Position numbers and translations under genes: made by a program. Of a DNA stretch of 56,068 nucleotides, positions 7,879-16,421 are shown piece by piece (the stretch's first letter is position 1; every line of letters begins with the position of its first letter). Source of the stretch: Deltaproteobacteria bacterium (GTDB lineage Bacteria; Bdellovibrionota; JACOXK01); the NCBI GenBank assembly GCA_016186995.1, contig JACPKQ010000021.1:1-56068 (forward strand). The letters run 5' to 3'. The notes under the pieces are model-generated. The model worked only from the letters and a program-made list of their open reading frames with translations. It did not search any database and was not told the DNA's origin.

Positions 7879-9971
7879 ACACCTTGTTCCTTTCTGTTTT
7901 CATTGAAATAAGTAGAATAATAAATCATAAGTTTTTCCTGAACACCTAACTCTTCCGGTGATCTGGGTTGCCTTAAGGTGTACTCTCCATTGGGTTGTAA
8001 ATCCCATGTTTGTTTTTGGTTTTGAAGCAATAGTCTCTGAAGGGCCCAACATTGCTTTTTAAGATCAGGGTCTTCAATGGGAACAGCTGTTTCAACTCTG
8101 CCAAGCAAGTTTCGTGGCATCCAATCTGCTGAACCCATGTAAAATATCCCTTGATGCGGTTCTTCGGAGCCATTTCTAAAATAAAAAAAGCGTGAATGCT
8201 CAAGAAAACGCCCTATGATAGAAGTAACCCGAATATTTTCACTTAAAGAAGGAACTCCAGGTCTTAAAACACAAAATCCTCTCACAATAAGATCAACGTG
8301 AACCCCTGCATTTGAAGCCTCATAAAGTTTATCACAAATATCTTTATCTTCTAAACTGTTCATTTTTGAAAAAATAGCAGCTGGTTTTTTATTTTTCATA
8401 TTGTCTATCTCATTTTGAATAAGATTTAAGAAACGCTCTTTCATGTTAACGGGGGCTACTAAAAATTTTGTAAACTTCTTTTTGAAAGAAAGACAGGTGA
8501 GGTAATTAAAAATATCAATCACCTCTAGTGCCAATTCTTTTTTGGCAGAGAAAAGACCCAAATCTGTATAAAGAGAAGCTGTTTGATTATTGTAATTTCC
8601 TGTTCCGATATGCACATAAGTTTGAATATCATCTTTTTCTTTTCTAATAATAAGTAACATCTTTGCGTGTGTTTTAAGCCCTACAATGCCATAAACAACA
8701 TGAACACCGGCTTGTTCTAACCGTTCACTCCAGTAAATATTTTTTGCTTCATCAAAACGGGCTTTTACCTCAACAACACACACCACTTGTTTCCCTTGGC
8801 TGGCTGCCTCAATAAGCATAGGAATGAGAGGGCTTTCCTCTCCTAAACGATAAACCGTCATTTTAATAGCAAGCACATTTGAATCTTCCACCGCAACTCT
8901 CACAAGTTCTTCGACAGAGGCAGAAAAACTGTGGTAGGGGTGATGCACTAAAATATCCTTTTTCTGAATCACTGAAAATAAATGTGAACCTTTCGATTGA
9001 AAGGCACCCGGCACCTGCGGCACCCAAGGTTTAAATTTAAGATCTGGAAAGTGCAAATCAGCAATATGAGAATAGCTGCGATGGGACATTTCACCCGACA
9101 CTTGAAAAAGATCTTCTTCTGAAAGTTCAAGTTCACTTGTAAGTACTCTCAATATCCAAGGGTCTGGATGGGGCTCGTGTTCCAACCTTACAACACGCCC
9201 CATTCTTCGCTGGCGCAATTCTTCTTCAACCACATCCACCAAATCATCGGCTTCTTCGTACTCATCGATTTGAGCATCCACATCCGCATTACGAGTCACT
9301 CTAAATGTTGTCATGGCTTGAATTTTAAAATCTGGAAAAAGCTTTGAAATATAAACTTTAATAAGTTCTTCCAAACGGATCATTCTGTGCGGAGGAACTC
9401 CCATGTTTTTTCCAACGTAAACCCAAGGGGATAAAACATCAGGTATCTTCACCCGAGCAAAACTGGGTTGTTTACTTCCAAGTTCACAGAGTTTAAGTCC
9501 AATGGATTGAGAAAGATTCGACAAAAAAGGAAATGGGTGCGCAGGCCCTACTGCCAAGGGTGTTAAAATAGGAAAAATAGAATTTAAAAAATATTCTTCC
9601 AATGCATCTTTTTCTTTTGTTTCTAATTCATCCCATTTTACAAGATAAATTTCATTGGCTTTAAGCTGAAAAAGTATTTCTTCTTTAAAAATTCGATCTC
9701 TTTGTTGATACAAGGTTTCTATTTTACGATAGATAAGGGCTGCTCGCATTTGAAGAGAAAATCCATCTTCTCGGATAGCAGTCGGATTATTATGTTTTTG
9801 TGTTTTTAAACGCCACATTCTCTTCATGAAGAACTCGTCAAGGTTGGAAGTGAAAATGGAAAGGAAACGAATGCGTTCTAAAAGCGGATTGGTTTTATCT
9901 TGGGCCTGGTAAAGAACCCTTTTATTAAAGGCTAACCAACTTAAATCTCTATTAAAATATCTAACTGCCAT
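7875..9971 (-). CDS. ppk1: Polyphosphate kinase 1
   Basis: Enzyme of 698 aa that reversibly makes polyphosphate from ATP. N and head domains begin FNRDLSWLAFNKRVL and SIFTSNLDEFFMKRM. The autophosphorylated histidine lies in GLKTHAKMLLI and the second conserved histidine in RFLEHSRFFYF; the HIGTGNYN motif is also present. Length matches the family. I chose the ATG at 9971; the longer frame starts with TTG two codons upstream. It is the first gene of the phosphate operon, and its stop overlaps the sixA start (ATGA). Phosphate imported by Pst can thus be linked to polyphosphate storage. Confidence 0.97.
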   Translation of the reverse strand: MAVRYFNRDLSWLAFNKRVLYQAQDKTNPLLERIRFLSIFTSNLDEFFMKRMWRLKTQKHNNPTAIREDGFSLQMRAALIYRKIETLYQQRDRIFKEEILFQLKANEIYLVKWDELETKEKDALEEYFLNSIFPILTPLAVGPAHPFPFLSNLSQSIGLKLCELGSKQPSFARVKIPDVLSPWVYVGKNMGVPPHRMIRLEELIKVYISKLFPDFKIQAMTTFRVTRNADVDAQIDEYEEADDLVDVVEEELRQRRMGRVVRLEHEPHPDPWILRVLTSELELSEEDLFQVSGEMSHRSYSHIADLHFPDLKFKPWVPQVPGAFQSKGSHLFSVIQKKDILVHHPYHSFSASVEELVRVAVEDSNVLAIKMTVYRLGEESPLIPMLIEAASQGKQVVCVVEVKARFDEAKNIYWSERLEQAGVHVVYGIVGLKTHAKMLLIIRKEKDDIQTYVHIGTGNYNNQTASLYTDLGLFSAKKELALEVIDIFNYLTCLSFKKKFTKFLVAPVNMKERFLNLIQNEIDNMKNKKPAAIFSKMNSLEDKDICDKLYEASNAGVHVDLIVRGFCVLRPGVPSLSENIRVTSIIGRFLEHSRFFYFRNGSEEPHQGIFYMGSADWMPRNLLGRVETAVPIEDPDLKKQCWALQRLLLQNQKQTWDLQPNGEYTLRQPRSPEELGVQEKLMIYYSTYFNENRKEQGV

Positions 9972-10056
9972 AATCAAAACTCCACGGGAGCCTAGACTAT
10001 TTTGAAAAGTAATACAATTTTAACATTTGATGAGCGGATTTTACTTTTAAAAAGGA

Positions 10057-10075
10057 CTGCCTGTTTTTTAGGCAA
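10057..10075 (-). terminator. Weak hairpin after phoA
   Basis: On the minus strand a five-base stem (TGCCT / AGGCA) with an A-rich loop is followed by CTTTTT. It lies directly downstream of the phoA stop and upstream of ppk1. The short stem makes it only a possible intrinsic terminator. Confidence 0.35.
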
Positions 10076-10079
10076 AGAC

Positions 10080-11276
10080 CTAAAGAGCTTTCTTCATAAT
10101 TTTGAAAATATCTGTATTATCAAGCGTTCCCTGAACCACTTCACTTCCCACACCCCATCCATAAAGGTAAACATCAACACCTGAATGAGCTGAATAATCT
10201 CGAAGAAAGGCCGCAGGTTGTTTTTCTGTAAAAAGCCCTTGAGCCGTTTCTTTAACTCCAAAACCTGGACCTGTAGCCCATGTTAACACAGGGTAATCAA
10301 GCTTTTTATCACCCTCTTTAACATGTTCAAAAAGGCCAATGCCAAGGTTTGGGTAACCATTAATAGAAAGTCCACCTGTTTCATGATCAGCTGTGACTAA
10401 CACAAGTGTGTCTTTAGATGTAACTACCAATTGATAAGCAGCAATAGCTTTATCAAAAGCAATGGTGTCATGAATCGCTCGGAGTGCATCATTTTCATGC
10501 CCTGCATGATCAATACGCCCACCTTCTACCATTAAAAAATAACCCTTTGGATTTTTCTTTAAAACTTCATGAGCCTTTAAAACAAGCTCTGTGAGACTGG
10601 GTTCTTTAATATTGGCTGATGTTCTGTCAAGTTCATAAGCTAAGTGAGAATCTGACAAAAGCCCAAATAATTTTTGAGTTTTTTTTGAATCTATTTTATT
10701 AAACTCTTCTAAAGTTTTTACAACAGTGTAATTTTGTTTTTTAAGCTCCTCCTGCATTTCTGGAGTAAAATATTTAAGCCCGCCGCCCAACAGGACATCC
10801 ACTCCACTTTTAATAAGTTGATGTGCAATTTCTTGTTCATCATCTCTTGAGTTTGTATGGGCATAAAAGGCAGCTGGTGTTGCATGGGTAATACGTGTTG
10901 TTGTTACAAGCCCTACACTCATTCCCTTTTGTTTTGCAAAATGCACGATCGAATTAACTTTTTTTCCATCTTTTTGCATGAAAACGGCTGTATCATCCTC
11001 TCCCAAAACCCCATTATTTGTTTTAACACCACAAGCAAAAGCAGTGGCTGAAGCAGCAGAGTCTGTCACAACAGAATCGGCTGCAAAGGTTTGAACAATA
11101 GCTATTTTTTTAAAAGTATCTAAATGAAGTTTTTGTTTTTTCTCACGAAGATAAAGTCTTGTTGCTGTAACATAGGTAGGCCCCATTCCATCCCCTACAA
11201 AGAGCACTATGTTTTTTGTATAACCTATTGAAAATACAAGCAAAACAGAAATTGATATAAAAAGAGCTTTTCTCAT
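10080..11276 (-). CDS. phoA: Alkaline phosphatase (PhoA family)
   Basis: Secreted phosphomonoesterase of 398 aa. An N-terminal signal peptide (MRKALFISISVLLVFSIGYT) is followed by the metal-site motif IVLFVGDGMGPTYV, the nucleophile serine in VTDSAASATAFACGVKT, the zinc ligands in EGGRIDHAGHENDA, and VTADHETGG; a last histidine is in YSAHSGVDVYLYG. The ATG at 11276 is chosen because AGGAGG lies just upstream; the longer frame starts in the divergent promoter area. It releases phosphate in the periplasm for capture by PstS, and so belongs functionally to the adjacent Pho operon, although it has its own promoter. Confidence 0.95.
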   Translation of the reverse strand: MRKALFISISVLLVFSIGYTKNIVLFVGDGMGPTYVTATRLYLREKKQKLHLDTFKKIAIVQTFAADSVVTDSAASATAFACGVKTNNGVLGEDDTAVFMQKDGKKVNSIVHFAKQKGMSVGLVTTTRITHATPAAFYAHTNSRDDEQEIAHQLIKSGVDVLLGGGLKYFTPEMQEELKKQNYTVVKTLEEFNKIDSKKTQKLFGLLSDSHLAYELDRTSANIKEPSLTELVLKAHEVLKKNPKGYFLMVEGGRIDHAGHENDALRAIHDTIAFDKAIAAYQLVVTSKDTLVLVTADHETGGLSINGYPNLGIGLFEHVKEGDKKLDYPVLTWATGPGFGVKETAQGLFTEKQPAAFLRDYSAHSGVDVYLYGWGVGSEVVQGTLDNTDIFKIMKKAL

Positions 11277-11312
11277 CCTTTCCTCCTGTGTTAGGATCAC
11301 GGCTCTACTATC

Positions 11313-12593
11313 ATGAAAACACAAGTGCCGCTAGCAGAAAGAATGCGCCCTCAAAATTTAAGCGAGTTTTTTGGGCAAACTCATCTTGTAGGGGAAGGAA
11401 AAATCCTTCACAAACTTCTTTCTCAAGATAAGCTGTTTTCTCTTGTTTTTTGGGGCCCGCCAGGAAGTGGTAAAACAACTTTAGCCCATATTATTGCGCA
11501 CTCTACACAATCCCTTTTTGCACCTCTTTCAGCTGTTACATCTGGAAAAAAAGATTTACAAAAAATTTTTGAAGAAGCGAAAGCGAAGATGGATTCCCTT
11601 TGCCAAGGGAATGACAGAAAAAAAACGATTCTTTTTGTTGATGAAATACACCGTTTTTCAAAAACACAACAAGATGCTCTCTTACCCTATGTAGAAACTG
11701 GCATTGTTACTTTTATTGGAGCTACAACTGAAAACCCTTCTTTTAGGATTATTTCTCCTCTGCTCTCTCGCTCGAGAGTTCTTGTTTTAAAAAAGCTAGA
11801 CGAAAAACAACTTCGGAATATTGCCCTTCAAGCACTGCAAAGTGAAAAAGGGCTTCACAATAAATTTAAACTAGAAGAAAAGGCCCTTACATATCTCTCT
11901 AGTATTTGCGATGGAGATTCAAGAATACTTTTAAACACACTTGAGGTTGCAAGCACTTTATGTACTCAAAACACTATCACTCTTGAAGATGTTTCAGAGG
12001 CTATTCAAAAAAAAGCGCTTTTCTATGATAAAAATGCTGAAGAACATTATAATATTATTTCAGCTTTTATTAAGAGTTTGCGCGGTAGTAACCCCCATGC
12101 CGCTTTATACTGGCTTGCTCGCATGATTGAAGGGGGCGAAGATCCACTCTTTATTGCAAGACGCCTTGTTATTTTTGCTTCAGAAGATATTGGAAACGCA
12201 GACCCGCTTGCTCTTCAAGTAGCAACAAGTTCACTCCATGCGGTTCAGTTTGTAGGGCTTCCGGAATGCAAACTGACCTTGGCACAGGCAGTGACGTACT
12301 TATCCTCTGCCCCTAAAAGTAATGCTTCTTATACGGCCATTTTAGAAGCCATTAAAGATGTTGAAAAATATGGAGCCTTACCAGTGCCGCTTCACATTCG
12401 AAATGCACCTACACAACTTATGAAAGATCTCGATTATGGAAAAGGTTATCAATACCCTCATGATCATAAAAATGGAAAAGCATCTCAGGAGTATTTACCA
12501 GAAAAACTCAAAGGCAAAAAATACTATCATCCTAAAAACATAGGATTTGAAAAAAATATTATTGAAAGGCTTAAGTTTTGGGAGAAAGAATAA
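11313..12593 (+). CDS. rarA: Replication-associated recombination protein A (RarA/MgsA), with in-frame repeat insertion
   Basis: Clamp-loader-like AAA+ ATPase of 426 aa that acts at stalled replication forks. Starts with the family hallmark PLAERMRPQNLSEFFGQ, has Walker A GPPGSGKTT, Walker B ILFVDEIHRF, sensor 1 GATTENPSF and the C-terminal tetramerisation region (PHAALYWLARMIEGGEDP, YQYPHDHKNG). Between the AAA subdomain elements, residues 93-102 (DSLCQGND) are encoded by a dispersed palindromic repeat (11591-11616) lying in a loop that varies in the family. Divergent from phoA; the two ATGs are only 36 bases apart. Confidence 0.95.
   Translation: MKTQVPLAERMRPQNLSEFFGQTHLVGEGKILHKLLSQDKLFSLVFWGPPGSGKTTLAHIIAHSTQSLFAPLSAVTSGKKDLQKIFEEAKAKMDSLCQGNDRKKTILFVDEIHRFSKTQQDALLPYVETGIVTFIGATTENPSFRIISPLLSRSRVLVLKKLDEKQLRNIALQALQSEKGLHNKFKLEEKALTYLSSICDGDSRILLNTLEVASTLCTQNTITLEDVSEAIQKKALFYDKNAEEHYNIISAFIKSLRGSNPHAALYWLARMIEGGEDPLFIARRLVIFASEDIGNADPLALQVATSSLHAVQFVGLPECKLTLAQAVTYLSSAPKSNASYTAILEAIKDVEKYGALPVPLHIRNAPTQLMKDLDYGKGYQYPHDHKNGKASQEYLPEKLKGKKYYHPKNIGFEKNIIERLKFWEKE
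11591..11616. repeat. Palindromic repeat inserted in rarA
   Basis: ggattccctt tgcc aagggaatgaca: inverted arms ATTCCCTT / AAGGGAAT with the gtcat/atgac edge of the window-wide family. It keeps the rarA frame open and adds about nine residues. Confidence 0.7.
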
Positions 12594-12603
12594 CAAAAAG
12601 ATT

Positions 12604-12712
12604 GTCATCGCGAGGGTTCTGAAAGAACCCGTGGCGATCTCAACACGTTAGTGTTGGCTTAGAATTGCTTTAGCAATTCTAAGAGATTGCTTCGGCTTCG
12701 CCTCGCAATGAC
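12604..12712. repeat. Composite palindromic repeat (gtcatcgcgag ... ctcgcaatgac)
   Basis: About 109 bp bounded by gtcatcgcgag and cctcgcaatgac, inverted relative to each other. It contains internal hairpins: GGGTTCTGAAAGAACCC, AACACGTTAGTGTT, TTAGAATTGCTTTAGCAATT and a TTCGGCTTCG loop near the right end. Sits between rarA and resB and could end rarA transcription. A second member with the same ends is inserted at 41943-42023. Confidence 0.8.
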
Positions 12713-12791
12713 AGCAGTTTTTCAATATATGACTTAGCTCATTTTTTTACTGGAAAAACAGGCTAAAGATGGCTATTAAATAGATACTACC

Positions 12792-14612
12792 ATGATGAAA
12801 AAACCTCTTCAATTTTTGGGGTCTGTGCAATTAGCCATTGCCCTTATTATTGGGCTTGCGCTGACCTTAACTGTTGCCACATTTTATGAATCTCTCCATG
12901 GCACAGCAGCAGTTCAATATCTATTCTATAAAACATGGTGGTTTGGGCTTTTACTCCTCTTAATAGGAATCAGCGTCACTTTTGCTGCCTTAAAAAAATA
13001 TCCCTGGAAGGTTCACCAAACAGGGTTTGTCATCACACACTTGGGCATTATTATTCTTATTATTGGGTCTTTTCTGACTTTTTGGTGGGGAATTGACGCG
13101 AACCTTCCTCTTTATAATGGAGAGGAAAAAAATTATATTTTTACACATGAAGAAACTATTGAAATGAGTCAACCTTTGCAAAACAGAAAATATACAAAAA
13201 CTTTAGAATTAGGCCCTTATCCAAAACTTGAAACCATTCCTCTTTTATCTGATAAAAAAATTTCTATTGCCATAGATCAGTATCTTCCCTTTGCACGAGA
13301 AGTAAATCACGTAGTACCTTCCAAAACTTCGAAAAAAGAAGCTATACAAATCAATCTGGCTAGCAGTTTCTTTAATGTAGATGAGTGGATTCTTATGAAT
13401 GAAGAAGGTCTTCAAAAAATAGACTTGGGGCCTGCAAAAATTATTTTCAAAAAAATAAAAAATGAAAAAGATCTTCAAAAATTTTTAAACCCTCAAAAAC
13501 AAAAAAAAGAAGGTGTCATTGGGAAAATCCGTATTCACACAAAAGATCAAGAATGGGTTTTAGACATTCACAAAAAAGACATCGGAAAAACTTTCGGGCT
13601 GCACAATTCTCATCTCACTCTTACCCTTCTTGAATATTTACCACATGCTTTAGTAGAGAATAATAAACTCGTTAATAAATCGGATAAAGCTCTTAATCCT
13701 GCTTTAAGAACCCTGATTTCTGGAAAAGAGGGATCTGAAGAGCACATGAGTTTTAGTCTTTTTCCAGAATTTCCTTCTCTTCATCAAAAAACAAGTATTT
13801 ATGGTGCGAGACTACTTCTTGAATCTGAAGACTACACGGATAATTCAAAAAGCCTTTTTATAGGCATCACTGAATACAACCAACTTTATTATCAAGTCGT
13901 ATCCTCCAAAGGAATACACAGTGGCAAGGTTGAATTAGGGAAAAAATATAAAACCCATTGGATGAATGCAGAGTTTTCAGTGCAAGAGTTTTTACCTCAA
14001 GCTAAACAATGGACTCAATTTCACGCAATAGAAGTACAAGACCCTAACAACCCTAAAGCACCCTCTGCTGTAAGGCTCCGCCTCCTTTGTCATTCCTGCG
14101 AAAGCAGGAATCCAGAAACTGAATACGTGTGGTTGGCTTTTAGTGAAACTAAAAATATAAACTTTCAAGGAGAACCTCTCATCCTCGCTTATCACCCCAA
14201 GACTTTAGCACTGCCTTTCAATATACATCTTGAAAAGTTTGAAATGGGAACAGATCCGGGTACAAACAACCCAGCTTCTTATCAAAGTCGTGTTATTTTA
14301 AAGGACGATTCACAAGAGCTTACAAGAAAATTTCTGATTAGTATGAACGAACCTTTAACTTATGGTGGATATACTTTTTATCAATCAAGTTATCAAACAG
14401 ATGAAAATGGCACGCCCACAGGAAGCGTTCTTTCTGTTGGGTACGATCCAGGACGCTCTGTAAAATATGCGGGTTCTATCATTATGGTTTTAGGAATTCT
14501 TCTCATGTTCTTCTTTAAGAATGCCTATGTGAATGCTTATAAAGAACTCATGCGTCGAAAAGAGCTTAAAATTCAAAAACAAAAAGGGGTTTCTCATGCG
14601 ATTTTATCATAA
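12792..14612 (+). CDS. resB: Cytochrome c biogenesis protein ResB (Ccs1), with in-frame repeat insertion
   Basis: Membrane protein of 606 aa of system II cytochrome c maturation. It passes haem with CcsA and holds apocytochrome. Four hydrophobic helices are visible: three near the N-terminus (LAIALIIGLALTLTVATFYE, WWFGLLLLLIGISVTF, FVITHLGIIILIIGSFL) and one at the C-terminus (SIIMVLGILLMFFF). The C-terminal motif LTYGGYTFYQSSYQ is characteristic of ResB. The large middle part is periplasmic. Residues about 433-442 (CHSCESRNPE) are encoded by a repeat (14089-14115) and fall in this periplasmic part; its CxxC-like spacing is coincidental. Overlaps ccsA. Confidence 0.9.
   Translation: MMKKPLQFLGSVQLAIALIIGLALTLTVATFYESLHGTAAVQYLFYKTWWFGLLLLLIGISVTFAALKKYPWKVHQTGFVITHLGIIILIIGSFLTFWWGIDANLPLYNGEEKNYIFTHEETIEMSQPLQNRKYTKTLELGPYPKLETIPLLSDKKISIAIDQYLPFAREVNHVVPSKTSKKEAIQINLASSFFNVDEWILMNEEGLQKIDLGPAKIIFKKIKNEKDLQKFLNPQKQKKEGVIGKIRIHTKDQEWVLDIHKKDIGKTFGLHNSHLTLTLLEYLPHALVENNKLVNKSDKALNPALRTLISGKEGSEEHMSFSLFPEFPSLHQKTSIYGARLLLESEDYTDNSKSLFIGITEYNQLYYQVVSSKGIHSGKVELGKKYKTHWMNAEFSVQEFLPQAKQWTQFHAIEVQDPNNPKAPSAVRLRLLCHSCESRNPETEYVWLAFSETKNINFQGEPLILAYHPKTLALPFNIHLEKFEMGTDPGTNNPASYQSRVILKDDSQELTRKFLISMNEPLTYGGYTFYQSSYQTDENGTPTGSVLSVGYDPGRSVKYAGSIIMVLGILLMFFFKNAYVNAYKELMRRKELKIQKQKGVSHAILS
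14089..14115. repeat. Palindromic repeat inserted in resB
   Basis: gtcattcctgc gaaa gcaggaatccag: arms ATTCCTGC / GCAGGAAT. In frame with resB; encodes CHSCESRNPE, a peptide not expected in the family. Confidence 0.75.
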
Positions 14613-16377
14613 ATTTTTTGTTTCATTTTTTATTATAACTTCATGCGCCTTTGCTTTGGAGGCAACACCCTCTGTCATCCCTGTGAAGACAGGGATCTTA
14701 GATTCCCGCCTTCGCGGGAATGACAGCGCATTTGATACTTTACGTGCCCTTCCTATTCAACACGGAGGGCGTTTAAAGCCACTTGATACTTTTGCACGAG
14801 AAGCAGTTCAAAACATTACTGGAAAAACCCACTTCAATAAATTTGACCCTGTAGAACTTGTTTTTTCCTGGTATTTTGATCCTACTTCATGGAAAGAGGT
14901 TTCTCTTATTCTCATAACTTCTTTAGAGCTTAAAGAAAAACTAGGCCTTGTACAAAATCAAAAATATTTTTCACTTCTAACACTAGAAAATATAAAAGAA
15001 CTGAATGTGCTTATTCAAAATATTCATGAAAAAAATCAGAGAGAAGAAAAGCTTTCTCCATTTGAAAAAAATGTTGAAAGCCTTGCAACACAAATGATTA
15101 TTCTTAAAAGAATCTTTTCTGGAGAGCTCTTAACTCTTCTTCCCCATCCTACTCAGTCAAAAAAAGATTGGGTACCACTTCACTTACTTTCTGAAATTGA
15201 CTTTTTAAAAACTCTTTATACAGAAGAAGCACAAATAGAAAAATTAAAAATTCTTCAAGGTATTCTTGCCACACTTAAAAAATCTTACCTTGAAAATAAC
15301 CCTCAAGATTTCGAACTTTCCACTCTTAACTTTAAACACACATTAGCCAATCTTTCTTTAGAACAGGGCTATCCATATACAACGAAAATAAATCAAGAAA
15401 TCTTTTATAATCGTTTTCGCCCTTTTCGTTTTGCTTGGATTTTTTACCTTGTTGCTTTTATTTTTCTGGGTCTTTTTTTTCTTACCTCTCCTCGTCATTC
15501 CCTTGGAAAAGGGAATCCAGTTTTAAAAATTTCGGGTCTTTCATTTTCAGTTTTGGCCTTCTTAACTCATGTACTCGGATTTTATTTACGCTGTTCTATT
15601 ACAGGACATGCACCTGTTGGAAATATGTATGAATCCGTTGTGTGGGTGAGCCTGGGTGTTGTCTTTTTTGGGTTTATTCTTCTTTATTCTTATAAAAACT
15701 TTATTGTTCTCAGTTGTGCTGCAGTTATTGCAACAATAGGCCTTATTCTAGCAGACAACCTTCCTATTATTCTCAATCCAACCATTCAACCTTTGGCACC
15801 TGTTTTAAGAAGCAACTTCTGGCTCACCATCCACGTTCTCACCATTACTTTAAGTTACTCAGCCTTTGCCCTTGCTTGTGGTCTAGGAAATTGGACTCTT
15901 TTTAAATTTATAAAATTAGATTCCCGCCTTCGCGGGAATGACAGTGGGAATCGCGGGAATGACAGTGGGGATGAAATAAAAAAACTGACGACTTTTAATT
16001 ATCGCTCAATTCAAATTGGAACCCTTCTTTTAGCAGCAGGTACTATCCTAGGGGGCGTGTGGGCTGATTACTCTTGGGGGCGCTTTTGGGGCTGGGATCC
16101 TAAAGAGGTGTGGGCCTTGATTGCACTTTTATTTTACCTGGCTGTCATTCACGGAAAAAAAGCAGGATGGCTTCAAGATTTTGGAATAGCGGCAGGCTCT
16201 GTACTTGCTTTTCAAGGGGTTTTGATGGCCTGGTATGGCGTTAATTTTATACTCGGTGTAGGGCTTCACTCTTACGGTTTTGGAAGTGGTGGGCTTTCTT
16301 ATGTGCTTACTTATCTTGCACTTCAAATTATATTTATTTTTTATGCTTGGAAAAAAACAAGATTAAGTAAAAAATAA
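14596..16377 (+). CDS. ccsA: Cytochrome c biogenesis protein CcsA (ResC), with three in-frame repeat insertions
   Basis: Protein of 593 aa. After a signal-like helix (HKFFVSFFIITSCAFA) comes the domain typical of large CcsA proteins (ALPIQHGGRLKPLDTFAREAV), then a multi-helix core with the haem-handling tryptophan-rich motif WGRFWGWDPKEVWALI and flanking histidines (LRSNFWLTIHVLTITL; GVGLHSYGFG). Works with ResB. I start at the ATG 14596, preceded by AAGGGG and overlapping resB by 17 bases. Three palindromic repeats interrupt it: residues 27-43 right after the signal peptide (PVKTGILDSRLRGND), about 300-308 (HSLGKGNP) and 442-458 (SRLRGNDSGNRGNDSG). All keep the frame and fall in loops. Confidence 0.92.
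   Translation: MRFYHKFFVSFFIITSCAFALEATPSVIPVKTGILDSRLRGNDSAFDTLRALPIQHGGRLKPLDTFAREAVQNITGKTHFNKFDPVELVFSWYFDPTSWKEVSLILITSLELKEKLGLVQNQKYFSLLTLENIKELNVLIQNIHEKNQREEKLSPFEKNVESLATQMIILKRIFSGELLTLLPHPTQSKKDWVPLHLLSEIDFLKTLYTEEAQIEKLKILQGILATLKKSYLENNPQDFELSTLNFKHTLANLSLEQGYPYTTKINQEIFYNRFRPFRFAWIFYLVAFIFLGLFFLTSPRHSLGKGNPVLKISGLSFSVLAFLTHVLGFYLRCSITGHAPVGNMYESVVWVSLGVVFFGFILLYSYKNFIVLSCAAVIATIGLILADNLPIILNPTIQPLAPVLRSNFWLTIHVLTITLSYSAFALACGLGNWTLFKFIKLDSRLRGNDSGNRGNDSGDEIKKLTTFNYRSIQIGTLLLAAGTILGGVWADYSWGRFWGWDPKEVWALIALLFYLAVIHGKKAGWLQDFGIAAGSVLAFQGVLMAWYGVNFILGVGLHSYGFGSGGLSYVLTYLALQIIFIFYAWKKTRLSKK
14674..14726. repeat. Tandem palindromic repeats inserted in ccsA (site 1)
   Basis: Two elements: gtcatccctgtgaagacaggg and gattcccgccttcgcgggaa followed by tgacag. 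In frame just after the signal peptide. Confidence 0.8.
15494..15520. repeat. Palindromic repeat inserted in ccsA (site 2)
   Basis: gtcattccctt ggaa aagggaatccag; arms ATTCCCTT / AAGGGAAT. In frame in a loop between helices. Confidence 0.75.
15919..15970. repeat. Duplicated palindromic repeat inserted in ccsA (site 3)
   Basis: gattcccgccttcgcgggaa tgacag followed by a partial second copy of the right arm (tgggaatcgcgggaatgacag). The partial duplication suggests slippage or renewed insertion. In frame, in a hydrophilic loop between helices. Confidence 0.8.
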
Positions 16378-16390
16378 TAAAGCCATATAA

Positions 16391-16419
16391 CGAAAAAGGT
16401 GATAGATTCACCTCTTTCG
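16391..16419 (+). promoter_or_regulatory. Hairpin abutting the typA start codon
   Basis: Inverted arms CGAAAAAGGTG (16391-16401) and CACCTCTTTCG (16409-16419), 10 of 11 bases complementary, loop of seven, ending two bases before the typA ATG. The only Shine-Dalgarno-like sequence (AAGGTG) is buried in the left arm. It may regulate typA translation or act as a terminator for ccsA; no strong T-run follows. Confidence 0.45.
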
Positions 16420-16421
16420 TC

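Noticed and set aside
14089-14115. CxxC-like motif in ResB as a haem or metal site
   Set aside because: The cysteines are encoded by an inserted repeat, so the motif is accidental.
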